From the NCBI GenBank assembly GCA_903820285.1, contig CAIJGS010000308.1, forward strand, positions 1-33,536: a stretch of 33,536 nt of DNA, written 5' to 3'. Under the pieces are notes generated by a model. It was not told where the DNA came from and searched no databases. It saw only the letters and a program-made list of their open reading frames with translations. Source of the DNA: an uncultured Verrucomicrobia subdivision 3 bacterium. Lineage in GTDB: Bacteria > Verrucomicrobiota > Verrucomicrobiia > Limisphaerales > UBA11358. The translations under genes were made by a program, and so were the position numbers. Positions within the stretch are counted from its first letter, which is position 1; every line of letters begins with the position of its first letter. Positions 25,272-33,536 of the stretch are shown here, one piece after another.

Positions 25272-25343
25272 AGATTATCGCTTTAACCCGTTTCCACCTA
25301 TCCCCAAACACGGTAAAACCCCATCACCGAAACGGGTGATGGT
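25272..25343 (-). promoter_or_regulatory. Shared three-site promoter module, copy C
   Basis: This copy is more diverged from A and B but keeps all parts. The distal site CCGAAACGGGTGAT is at 25327-25340, the middle site CCAAACACGGTAA at 25304-25316, and an inverted site GGAAACGGGTTA lies on the minus strand at 25295-25284. After 6 bp comes TAATCT (25277-25272), with GATAAT overlapping. Distal-to-middle spacing is 23 bp instead of 24. The leader to the ATG at 25167 would be about 100 nt. Confidence 0.6.
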
Positions 25344-25436
25344 GCAGCCAACAATTGGGGGAGCCTGACTGAACATGATGAGTGGCTTGGTGATGAGACA
25401 AAAAGCTGCCTGCCCGGGCTGGCTGAAGCCCTAACA

Positions 25437-25612
25437 ATGCAGTTAAAAAACATTCTTAACCACGGATGGGCACAGATAATCACGGATGCGAACGCATTAC
25501 CAGACCTGCAAACCGGCCAACCACATAATGCCCGATGCCCATCGTCCAAAAAACCACCGCTGACACGGTATTAATCTGGGTTCATCCGTGTCCATCCGTG
25601 GTTGAACTGCAT
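25437..25612. repeat. Imperfect inverted-repeat element, possibly MITE-like
   Basis: The outer ends are ATGCAGTT (25437-25444) and AACTGCAT (25605-25612), a perfect 8-bp terminal inverted repeat. Inside each end is AACCACGGATGG followed by further CACGGAT-like heptamers at 10-bp steps (CACGGAT, CACAGAT, CACGGAT on the left arm; two on the right arm in inverse orientation). The centre has no recognisable gene. It sits between the terminator of the 2509-residue gene and module C. It may be a small non-autonomous mobile or dispersed repeat. Confidence 0.6.
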
Positions 25613-25641
25613 GGTTACGGCCGAAGCGGATTCAAATAAAG

Positions 25642-25672
25642 CGGGTCCCGCCGCTGGCACGGACGGGACCCG
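25642..25672 (-). terminator. Intrinsic terminator after the 2509-residue protein gene
   Basis: CGGGTCCCG and CGGGACCCG form a perfect 9-bp stem, and CCG/CGG can extend it inward across a one-base bulge. On the minus strand CTTTATTTG follows. It lies about 60 bp past the stop codon at 25734. Confidence 0.7.
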
Positions 25673-25733
25673 ATGTTATCAGCCATTACTGTGCGCCGGA
25701 CGCCAATCCCAAGTAGGATCGACGCTTCGCCGC

Positions 25734-28700
25734 TCAGGGATAAACCAGCCGGTAGAACTCGGTCGGCTTCGTGGGATCAATCGTGATATTGGTCTGGTTG
25801 ATGCCCGCTGAACCCGAAACTGTCGTCCAATCGTTGGTATCCATGCTGATACCGGCACTCAGATGATTGGTCTGCACCAGCAACCGCCAGCCCAGATGGT
25901 CGGCCGGCCAGGACAATGACAATGTGCTGCCATTGACGGTGGCCACGATATTCGTCGGCGTGGTGTTGACGGAAGCCCCCACCTGGATACTGCCATCCAC
26001 GGTGAGTCCGGCAGTATTCCACGCCAGTCCGCTGCCCAAAGCCGGCAGATTCAGGGTGCTGAAACTTCCCGCATAACCGGTGGAAGCAAAGAGCGTGAGC
26101 TTGTCGCCGCTGACCAGCGGAGCTCCCGAGGCGGTCACGGTCAGCGTGCCACCATAGGTTACGCCTTGCAGCCCCAGCACATTGTCATTCGTCAGTACCC
26201 CGCCGGTTTTGCTCGCGCGCAGAACCACCGAGCCGCTGGATACCGCGAGTGAATTGTTAATCACCAGCGTCCCAATCCCGGTGGTCGTACCGGCACCCAG
26301 CGTGCCGCCCGATACCGTGACATCGCCACCGATACTGCCGACACCGCACAAGATCCCACCGCTGACGGTCACCTCACCGTTGGCGATCGAGCCATCCACT
26401 TCCAAAGTTCCATTGCTGACCACCGTGGAACCGGAATAAGTATTCGCGGCGGTCAGAACCATGACCCCCGCCCCGGATTTGGCTATCCCGACGCCCGGCA
26501 GGAAGTTGTTGATCAAGGCGCTGACCAGCAAATCTGGCGACGCCGTGCCGGCAGCCACGTTGAAAGGAATCAGGTTGTTCGACTGCGCGTTGCGCGTGTA
26601 GATCGTGCCAGAGATAACCGAGGTCACGTTGGTTGCAATCGTATTATTGACCCAGCCGCCACCCATGGTGAAGTGCGACCCTGCCCCGCTCGCCGCCAGT
26701 GTGCCGCCCATAAGGTTGACGTTAATTCCCCAGCCCATGTCGCCACTCGTCGTGCTGTTGAACGTGCCGCCGATGATGTTGAGGTTGGTCACCCAAGCCG
26801 TGCCGGTGTAGCCCAAGGCATTGGTGGCCACCGCTGTGACGGATGCCCCCGGGTTGATGGTCAAAGTCCGGCTCGAAAGCTCGCCGCTCGCACCACCGAT
26901 GGTCAACGTCAGATTGCCGGCATTCACAATGGTGTTGCCGGTGTAGGTTTCCGCGCCGTTCAGAACCAGCGTGCCGGCCCCCGCCTTAATCAGGCCATTG
27001 GTGCCAGCCATGGGCGTTGCCACCGTGACGCTCTGGTCATTCACCACGATGGACGGTACCGCGACACCGGCATCCAGGGTTAGCGGACCGCTGCCGTTCA
27101 ACGACCAGCCATAGGCGTTGCCTTGATCACCAAACACCAGCGAGCCGATGGTTTCCGGACTGCCCACCAGTACGGTGGTGTTGGCCGTCATTGTTAGCGT
27201 GCTGAAATCAGCCGTCACGCCGCTGCCGTTGCCGACCGCGCCAACGTTCCAGTTGGCCGGCACCGCCCAGGCTCCGCCCGCCGAATTGGTCCAGACCGCC
27301 GAGGGAATCGTTACGTACGTCGCGCTGGAAAGCAGGCTGGGCGAACTCGTCGAGTTGGTCGCATACGCCTTGATGGTTTCGGTCGTGCTCACGGGCACGA
27401 TAAGGCCCGTGATCGGGCTGGCGCCATGCAGGCTTGCGGACGTCGGCGTGCTGCCGTCCGTGGTGTAGAAGATGGTCGAGCCGGCATCCGAGGAAATCGA
27501 GACCGTCACCGAACCGACATAACTGCCACCGGGCGGACTGAATACCGGCGTGCCCGTGCCACCAATCACCCGGATGCTCCCATTGGCGGCCAGCTGGGAC
27601 AAATCCCAGCTCAACCCGCCCGCGAGCGCCGGCAGGCTGGTGCTGGCAAAAGATCCGCTGTAGATCGTGGCATTGTAGAGCTGGAAGGTGTCGCCGGCCG
27701 CCAGCGTGTCACCCGAGGCCGTCACCACCAGTGTGCCGCCAAAATTCAGCTCCGTCATGCCGCGCAGCAAGTCGCTGGTAAAGGTGGACCCGGCCTTGTT
27801 GATGCGCATCGCATTGGTGCTGCCGGTCCCCAGCGTAAGCACATTGCTGACCGAGAGCGTCCCCATGTTGGCCAGGGTGCCAGCCATGAGCGTGGCGCCG
27901 GACTGGATCGTGGCCGCACCATTGATCGTACCTGTGCCATCCAGGATGCCGCCAATGATCGTGACCGCGCCATTGGCAATCGAACCGTCCACTTCCAGGT
28001 TGCCGTCACTGCTGGTCGTAACCCCCGGGTAAATGTTATTGCTGTTCAAAATCAGGCTGCCGGCCCCGGTCTTGGTCAGCGCGAAGGCACTGCCGCCGCC
28101 CCAGCCGTCCAGCACCCCGTTCACGATCAGGAATGATCCAGGTGCATTGCTAAATGAGCCGCCGCGCAGCGAAAAATTGGCACCGGCCGGCAGTGAAATA
28201 TAATTTGTCGTGCCGGGCGCGGTGGTGATGACCGCCGTCGCGTTAAACAAATTATAGCAATCGCCCGCCTGCCCGGCGTTAATCGCCCCGACCGTCAGCC
28301 CGGCACCGGCATTCGCCGTGATGGTGCCGTTGATCAGCGTGGTGGGACGGCCCAGGGTTTCGCTGTTGGTATTGATTTCACGCATGGTTCCGCCGTTCAA
28401 CGTCAGCGCGCGCGCGGCACTGTAGGTATAGCCCAGCCCATCACCGGCAAACAACTGAAGTTCCGCGCCGCTTTCGACCGTCACGGTGGAATTGGACAGT
28501 GTCCCGGCCGACCCGCCACCGCCAGTCAGTTGTAGCACGCCATTGCTGACTACCGTCGCGCCCGAGAACGTGCTCGCCGCTGCCAGACTCATGACACCAG
28601 CACCAGTCTTGACGATACCGACGCCCGCCGTGGTACCGGCAATCGTGGCATTCACCAGCAAATCCGGCGCGGCCACGCCGCCGCTACCCGCCACATTGAA

Positions 28701-31700
28701 CAGTATCTGGTTGCTCGAATTGCCTTCGCGGGCATTGATCGTACCGTTCAACACCGAACTCACATTAGTGGTCAGTGTGTTGATCACCGTGCCGCCGCCC
28801 GCTGCCAGGCGTGCCCCGGTTCCGCTGGCGGCAATGGTTCCACCCATCAGATTAATTTGCAATCCCCAGCCCTGGTCGCCATTGGCGGTAGTGGTGAACG
28901 TGGAGCCATAAAGGTTCAGATTTTGCACCCACAAAATTCGCGGATTGGTGGCGTTGGTGTAACCCAGCGCATTCGGCACCGTCGCCATGACCGCCGCTCC
29001 CGGATTCACGGTCAAGGTGCCGTCAATGTTTCCCTTGCCAGCGCTATTGGTGGCCAACACCAGGGTGCCAGCGTTGACAACCGTATTGCCGGTGTAGGTG
29101 CAAAAGTTGCTGAACACCAGACTGCCGGCGCCCGCCTTGATCAAACCATTGGTACCCGTCAACGGCACCAGGGTCGTGGTCGTCTGGTTGTTCACCGTAA
29201 TGGTGGGGGAACCGCTGCTGACCGCCAGTGTCAGCGGACCGGCACCGCCGTCGGCGATGTAATAATTATAAGTGTTGCCGGCATCGCCAAAAATCAGGTT
29301 TCCGATGGTCGGCGCAAAATCAAGCGTGATGATGGAATCACCGCCCAAGGTCTGGGTGCTGAAATCCGCCGTCACATCCACGCCCCGCCCAACAACGCTG
29401 TTCATCCAGTTGCCCGTGCCGAACCAGTTGCCGGAACCGGCAATCCAGGTAGGCACATCAATGGTCGAGAAATCGGCGACAGCGGTTCCGCTGGCACCCT
29501 TGCCCGCCTTGGCGGCGTACGCTTGCAGAAACAGGTTCGGGGTATTGACGGGAACCATTACCGTCACCGGACTGGTACCGGACAGCACCGTGCCAGAAGT
29601 GGTCGGATCCGTGCTATCCGTGGTGTAATAAATCGTCGCCCCGCTTTCTGAGGTAATCGTCACCGTCAATGCCCCCACATAACCGCCGGCCGTTGGACTA
29701 AACACCGGCGTCGCGGTGTTGGCGGAAACTTTGATCGTGCCCGTCGCAGCCAAACCGGACAGATCCCAGACCAGCCCCGCATCCAAGGGCGGCAAGTTCA
29801 AGGTGGCAAAAGAACCGGCATAGGTGCTGGCACTGAACAGCGCGAAGCTATCGCCATCCACCAGCGGGCTGCCATCGCTCGTGATATTGGTCACGGTGAG
29901 CGTGCCGCCAAAGGTCAGGGCGGTGATCCCCAACAAACTGTCGGACGCGGCATACCCTCCGGTCTTGTTGATCCGCAAATACGTCGTGCCGCCGGCCAGG
30001 TTCAGCACATTGTAATTGTACAGCGCCCCGGTGGACGCGGATGTGCCGGCGGCCAGCGTGCCGCCATTCAAGGTAATGACGCCATTGATGGTGCCGGTAC
30101 CGTCCACCACACCGCCATTGACAGAGACGCCACCGGTGCCGATCAAACCATCCACTTCCAAAGTGCCGTTGCTGACGATCGTGGCCCCGGTATAAGTGCT
30201 GGATCCGGTGATCGCCATGGTGCCACTGCCAGTTTTGATCAATTTACCCGCCGTACTGGAGTAATCGCCGGACGCGTTCGCCAAGGGAGCGGAAACGGTG
30301 AGGTCGGGGCCGGTCACGCCGGTTGCCGCAACATTGAATACCGTGCCGCTGCCCAGCAGATGGTCGGCCTTGCCATTGTCGGTGCTGATGGTCGAGGCAG
30401 CCGCTCCCCCCACCGTGATGCTGCCCAGAAACTGGTAACCCTGATAGCTGCCGCTGTCGCTGGCGGCCTGATCCAGCGTGCCGCCATTCAGGAAAATATT
30501 GGGCATCGCATTATAGCGCGTGGAATACATCAGCCCGTTCACCACCAAGGTCGGCAGACTGGTATTCGTCATGTTGGCACCGCCAAAGATATTGTTCACC
30601 GTAAAATTCAGCGTCGCGTTACTATTGACCGTGATGCTCCGACCGGCCACCTTCGCCCCCAGATCGGAGGTGGTACTGCCCGCGCCGGTGGTATTCGTCA
30701 CCGACACCCCGCTGATGGTCAGATTGCCCGTGAAACTGCTGCTGCCGCTGCTCAACATCAATCCGCCGGTGCCGGAAACGGCCAGACCATTGGTGCCGGT
30801 GATGGGCGTCGAGATGGTAACACTTTGGTTGCTGACGACAATGCTTGGCACGGTGGCACCCGCATCAACCGTCAACGGACCGGCACCGCTCAGAATCCAA
30901 CCATAGCTGTTGCCCTGGTCCTCAAACAGCAGGGTACCGATGGTTTCCGGTCCGCTCATCGCAACCGTGGTCACCGCCGGCAGGGTCAGCGTGCTGAAAT
31001 CAGCTTTCACGCCGCTGCCATTGCCCACCGCCCCGACGTTCCAGTTTCCCGGAATGGACCAACCCCCACCCGCCGTATTCGTCCAGATTGCCGTCGGTAC
31101 CGTCACATAAGTCGCACTGGCCACCGGACTGGCCGTGGTGCCCGAATTGGTGGCATAGGCCATGATCGTCTCGGTGGTATTCACCGGTATGACAATGCCG
31201 CTCACCGGACTGGCGACAGCCGTCCGGGTGCCGGAGGTGGTCGGATCACTGCCATCTGTGGTGTAGATGATTGTCGCGCCCGCATCGGAACTGATCGTGA
31301 CCGCTACCGAGCCAACATAACCGCCGCCGGGCGGATTAAAACTGGGAGTCGCTGTGCCGGCAATCACCTTGATCGTGCCGTTTACGAGCAACTGCGATTT
31401 GTCCCAGCTCAGGCCGACCGCCAAAGCCGGCAGATTGAATGCGGTATAAATGCCGCTGTAGCTGGCCGCATTGAACAGCTGGAACGTGTCCCCGGCCGCC
31501 AGCACACTCGCATCCGTGGTAATATTGCTCACCGTCAGGGTGCCGCCAAACGCCAGGCTCGACATACCGTTCAGTTGATCGCAGACGGCAGTTCCGCCGG
31601 TTTTGCTGAGGCGCATCACATTCGTGCTGCCGGAACTAAGGGTGAGCGAATTGCTGATCGAAAGCGTGCCCAACACGGCATTCGTACCAGCCATCACCGT

Positions 31701-33263
31701 ACCGCCTGATTGAACAGTGGTGGCGCCATAGACGGTTCCGATGCCATCCAGCGTGGCGCCGCTGCTCACCGTCACCAGATTGGTGCCGGTTGTGCCATCC
31801 ACCTCCAGCGTGCCGCCATTCACCGCCGTGGGCCCGGTATAAGTATTCGTGGCCGCCAGAATCAACGTGCCCGGCCCGGTCTTGGTGAAGGGAGTGGCGC
31901 CGGTGCCGTACTGTTGAACGATGCAGGCCATTGTCAGGGTGCTGTTCGCCTCATTGGTGAAATAGCAGGTGCTTGTGCGCAAACCAAAATGGCCGACACC
32001 GGTGATAAGATTCTTTGTTCCCGCCATGGTGCGGATATAGTTTCCGAAGAAATTATAAGCCTCGAGGCTGCCACCTGATACATAGCTGGTCGAAGTGATC
32101 GTTCCATTCGTCAGGACAATCGGACGATTCAGCGTCTCCGACTGGGCATTGATTTTCTTGATCGTGCCGCCGTTCGTAATCGCCAGGGCCACACTATAGC
32201 CGGACGCATCGCCGACGTTGTAATCCAGCTCCGCTCCGGGCAGCACATAAATTGCCGAGGATGGCACGCAGCCGGCACCGCCGCTGGAGGCCGCGAGCTG
32301 CAACGTGCCGGCCTGAACAATCAGTTCGCCAAAAGAGTTGGTTTTGCCCAACGCCAGTGTACCGGGGCCGTTCTTGATAAGAGCGTTGCCGCCGCCGCTA
32401 ATGATCCCGCCCACCAGCATGTCCACCCCGCCCGACACCGTGCCCAGTGCGTTGGTGATGCCGATGCCCGAATTCCGCAACGAAATGGGCGCGTTGAAAT
32501 TGGCCAGTGTGCTGCTCGCATAGGTGGTGATGCCGTAACCGGTGCTAAAATTGATTGCTCCGCTCGCCGCCACCACGTTGCCGCCCGTCATGAACCATTG
32601 CGTGATAAACGACTCATTCGCACCGCTGGTGTTGGTAAAGTTGCCCCCGTTGATGGTGAGCGTGGAAATACTGACGCCCCCGTTGTAGCCCAAGGCATCA
32701 CCGGCCGTCGTTACCACCGATCCGCCCGAATTGACCGTCAGCGCCCCTTGAATATTCCCCGTGCCCCCACCCACGTTCAATTGCAGGATGCCCCCGTTTA
32801 CCGTGGTGCCGCCGGTGTAATTGGCGGCGGTGGCCATTACCAGTTTGCCGCCCCCCGTCTTGATCATCCCCGCCGTGCCGCTCAGCACCTCGCTGTTGGT
32901 GGCCATCCCGTTATTGACGGTGATGGTCGGCGTCGTGCCCGCCAGCGTCAGCGGACCACCGGTGCCGGTGCTTAATGCCCAGTTATACGTATTGCCCACG
33001 TCGCCGAAGATCAGATTGCCGATGGTGCGCGCGCCATCCAAAGTAACCGCCCGGGATGAACCCAGAGTCAGCGAGCTGAAATCAGCCGTATTGCCGCTGC
33101 CGGAGGCGACACTGCCGTTGCTCCAGTTGGTGGAAGCCGCCCAGCTGCCATTGACCAGGTTGGTCCAGGTATACGTAGTCTGCGCCAGGCCTGTGAGTGA
33201 TGCCAGACCAGTGGCAATGAGCGCAACCAGTTTGAGGAACGGAATAGGTGTTATCGTTTTCAT
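25734..33263 (-). CDS. Giant exported PATR beta-helix protein with chitobiase-C-like domains
   Basis: This 2509-residue protein has a signal peptide (MKTITPIPF..., about 1-28). About ten autotransporter-associated beta-strand repeats are visible, each with K-T-G-x-G-x-L and a T-Y-T-G-x-T-x-V-x-x-G-x-L-x-V block, predicting a long right-handed beta-helix. The protein is four super-modules starting near residues 30, 724, 1269 and 1987, each opened by W..G.W....NW and an ADFSTLTL block. The first three end in a chitobiase/beta-hexosaminidase C-terminal-like domain (about 638-705, 1184-1258, 1906-1981; YTTDGSDPTTSG type). The tail (2444-2509) has LSLSWPADHLGW and ends FYRLVYP. There is no autotransporter barrel and no catalytic motif. 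An elongated surface fibre or adhesin is inferred. The promoter was not identified; an insertion sequence begins about 135 bp upstream. Confidence 0.87.
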   Translation of the reverse strand: MKTITPIPFLKLVALIATGLASLTGLAQTTYTWTNLVNGSWAASTNWSNGSVASGSGNTADFSSLTLGSSRAVTLDGARTIGNLIFGDVGNTYNWALSTGTGGPLTLAGTTPTITVNNGMATNSEVLSGTAGMIKTGGGKLVMATAANYTGGTTVNGGILQLNVGGGTGNIQGALTVNSGGSVVTTAGDALGYNGGVSISTLTINGGNFTNTSGANESFITQWFMTGGNVVAASGAINFSTGYGITTYASSTLANFNAPISLRNSGIGITNALGTVSGGVDMLVGGIISGGGNALIKNGPGTLALGKTNSFGELIVQAGTLQLAASSGGAGCVPSSAIYVLPGAELDYNVGDASGYSVALAITNGGTIKKINAQSETLNRPIVLTNGTITSTSYVSGGSLEAYNFFGNYIRTMAGTKNLITGVGHFGLRTSTCYFTNEANSTLTMACIVQQYGTGATPFTKTGPGTLILAATNTYTGPTAVNGGTLEVDGTTGTNLVTVSSGATLDGIGTVYGATTVQSGGTVMAGTNAVLGTLSISNSLTLSSGSTNVMRLSKTGGTAVCDQLNGMSSLAFGGTLTVSNITTDASVLAAGDTFQLFNAASYSGIYTAFNLPALAVGLSWDKSQLLVNGTIKVIAGTATPSFNPPGGGYVGSVAVTISSDAGATIIYTTDGSDPTTSGTRTAVASPVSGIVIPVNTTETIMAYATNSGTTASPVASATYVTVPTAIWTNTAGGGWSIPGNWNVGAVGNGSGVKADFSTLTLPAVTTVAMSGPETIGTLLFEDQGNSYGWILSGAGPLTVDAGATVPSIVVSNQSVTISTPITGTNGLAVSGTGGLMLSSGSSSFTGNLTISGVSVTNTTGAGSTTSDLGAKVAGRSITVNSNATLNFTVNNIFGGANMTNTSLPTLVVNGLMYSTRYNAMPNIFLNGGTLDQAASDSGSYQGYQFLGSITVGGAAASTISTDNGKADHLLGSGTVFNVAATGVTGPDLTVSAPLANASGDYSSTAGKLIKTGSGTMAITGSSTYTGATIVSNGTLEVDGLIGTGGVSVNGGVVDGTGTINGVITLNGGTLAAGTSASTGALYNYNVLNLAGGTTYLRINKTGGYAASDSLLGITALTFGGTLTVTNITSDGSPLVDGDSFALFSASTYAGSFATLNLPPLDAGLVWDLSGLAATGTIKVSANTATPVFSPTAGGYVGALTVTITSESGATIYYTTDSTDPTTSGTVLSGTSPVTVMVPVNTPNLFLQAYAAKAGKGASGTAVADFSTIDVPTWIAGSGNWFGTGNWMNSVVGRGVDVTADFSTQTLGGDSIITLDFAPTIGNLIFGDAGNTYNYYIADGGAGPLTLAVSSGSPTITVNNQTTTTLVPLTGTNGLIKAGAGSLVFSNFCTYTGNTVVNAGTLVLATNSAGKGNIDGTLTVNPGAAVMATVPNALGYTNATNPRILWVQNLNLYGSTFTTTANGDQGWGLQINLMGGTIAASGTGARLAAGGGTVINTLTTNVSSVLNGTINAREGNSSNQILFNVAGSGGVAAPDLLVNATIAGTTAGVGIVKTGAGVMSLAAASTFSGATVVSNGVLQLTGGGGSAGTLSNSTVTVESGAELQLFAGDGLGYTYSAARALTLNGGTMREINTNSETLGRPTTLINGTITANAGAGLTVGAINAGQAGDCYNLFNATAVITTAPGTTNYISLPAGANFSLRGGSFSNAPGSFLIVNGVLDGWGGGSAFALTKTGAGSLILNSNNIYPGVTTSSDGNLEVDGSIANGAVTIIGGILDGTGTINGAATIQSGATLMAGTLANMGTLSVSNVLTLGTGSTNAMRINKAGSTFTSDLLRGMTELNFGGTLVVTASGDTLAAGDTFQLYNATIYSGSFASTSLPALAGGLSWDLSQLAANGSIRVIGGTGTPVFSPPGGSYVGSVTVSISSDAGSTIFYTTDGSTPTSASLHGASPITGLIVPVSTTETIKAYATNSTSSPSLLSSATYVTIPSAVWTNSAGGAWAVPANWNVGAVGNGSGVTADFSTLTMTANTTVLVGSPETIGSLVFGDQGNAYGWSLNGSGPLTLDAGVAVPSIVVNDQSVTVATPMAGTNGLIKAGAGTLVLNGAETYTGNTIVNAGNLTLTIGGASGELSSRTLTINPGASVTAVATNALGYTGTAWVTNLNIIGGTFNSTTSGDMGWGINVNLMGGTLAASGAGSHFTMGGGWVNNTIATNVTSVISGTIYTRNAQSNNLIPFNVAAGTASPDLLVSALINNFLPGVGIAKSGAGVMVLTAANTYSGSTVVSNGTLEVDGSIANGEVTVSGGILCGVGSIGGDVTVSGGTLGAGTTTGIGTLVINNSLAVSSGSVVLRASKTGGVLTNDNVLGLQGVTYGGTLTVTASGAPLVSGDKLTLFASTGYAGSFSTLNLPALGSGLAWNTAGLTVDGSIQVGASVNTTPTNIVATVNGSTLSLSWPADHLGWRLLVQTNHLSAGISMDTNDWTTVSGSAGINQTNITIDPTKPTEFYRLVYP

Positions 33264-33397
33264 GGGTTGTTTAGGTTTCGGAGCAGATTGCTTTTCACTA
33301 CGGGCGGTCTATTTAATGTGGAATTCGCGCCAAAAGGAGTGCGGCGCAAAACATTTTTTGAACACACAATACATGCGTAATGGGTGCATTAGTTGCC

Positions 33398-33536
33398 TAG
33401 CAGCCTGTCGGACTTAGGATAAAGAGTAATGTCTTATACACTTTATAAGTACTTGTAATTTCTAATGGCTTTGCTATTATTGAGGCATGGCTGCCCGTTT
33501 TGTTTCCATTGACCGCGACACACCGCTGCTTTTGCC
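33398..33536 (+). mobile_element. Left end of an insertion sequence, probably IS1182-type
   Basis: A short AT-rich leader and a transposase-like start lie at the right edge. The presumed terminal inverted repeat begins near 33398 (TAGCAGCCTGTCGGACTTAG), which looks like IS ends I recall from this class, but the right end is outside the window so it cannot be confirmed. A small inverted repeat CTTATA/TATAAG (33433-33449) lies in the leader. Base composition is clearly lower in GC than the neighbouring genes. Confidence 0.55.
33487..33536 (+). CDS. Transposase N-terminus (partial)
   Basis: Only 16 complete codons are visible, reading MAARFVSIDRDTPLLL. This resembles the N-terminus of IS1182-type DDE transposases, which typically open with a short segment reaching a T-x-L-L-P motif. 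A weak promoter-like pair TTGTAA (33453) and TATTAT (33475) precedes it very closely. It is the only plus-strand gene supported here. The short length limits confidence. Confidence 0.55.
   Translation, partial: MAARFVSIDRDTPLLL

Noticed and set aside
25298-25549. 83-codon minus-strand frame overlapping module C and part of the inverted repeat
   Set aside because: It has no ribosome-binding site, crosses the repeat element and shows no recognisable domain.
25441-25612. CRISPR array suggested by the repeated CACGGAT units
   Set aside because: The units are only 7 bp, spaced by 10 bp and partly inverted, with no spacers of constant length and no cas genes.
25734-33263. Classical type V autotransporter
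   Set aside because: Despite the PATR repeats there is no C-terminal beta-barrel domain. The protein ends in a short soluble-looking tail ending FYRLVYP.

Overview
The window looks like a chromosomal stretch from a Verrucomicrobiota bacterium, probably of the Pedosphaera/Limisphaerales kind. This is inferred from several traits seen together. The DNA is GC-rich, there are very large exported proteins with autotransporter-associated beta-strand repeats (PATR) but no beta-barrel, their C-terminal tails end in F-(Y/F)-R-L, there is an HX9DG-type prepilin-like protein, and most starts lack a Shine-Dalgarno sequence. No tRNA, rRNA or CRISPR array was seen. All seven main genes lie on the minus strand. 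Only a transposase start at the right edge is on the plus strand.

Reading in the direction of transcription (right to left): a partial insertion sequence at 33398-33536 points away from the cluster. Then come a 2509-residue PATR/chitobiase-C-like protein (25734-33263), a terminator, a small inverted-repeat element, a roughly 2330-residue protein combining a zinc metalloprotease with lectin-like and PATR domains (18175-25167), a 1620-residue protein with LamG-like and discoidin-like domains (12991-17853), and a 1660-residue protein made mostly of discoidin-like and Ig-like domains (7313-12295). These are followed by a type II pseudopilin-like protein (6319-7203), a GH30 glycosidase (4593-6083) and a GH78 alpha-L-rhamnosidase (1-4506) whose C-terminus runs off the window.

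Three threads tie the cluster together. (1) A roughly 200-residue repeat that I read as a divergent discoidin / F5/8-type-C-like domain occurs about 12 complete times in four of the proteins, alternating with Ig-like domains. (2) Four proteins share related C-terminal tails, which may be a common surface-sorting signal. (3) Three of the giant genes carry the same 72-bp upstream module. It contains three copies of a roughly 13-bp site in fixed geometry next to a -10-like hexamer, which suggests one unidentified activator controls them together. Together with the GH30/GH78 pair, this suggests a co-regulated exoprotein locus for attaching to and degrading glycans, possibly rhamnose-containing ones. 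The substrate and the regulator cannot be read from the sequence.

Gaps over 300 bases: 12296-12990 (promoter module, leader, terminator, otherwise nothing recognised), 17854-18174 (promoter module and leader) and 25168-25733 (promoter module, inverted repeat, terminator).
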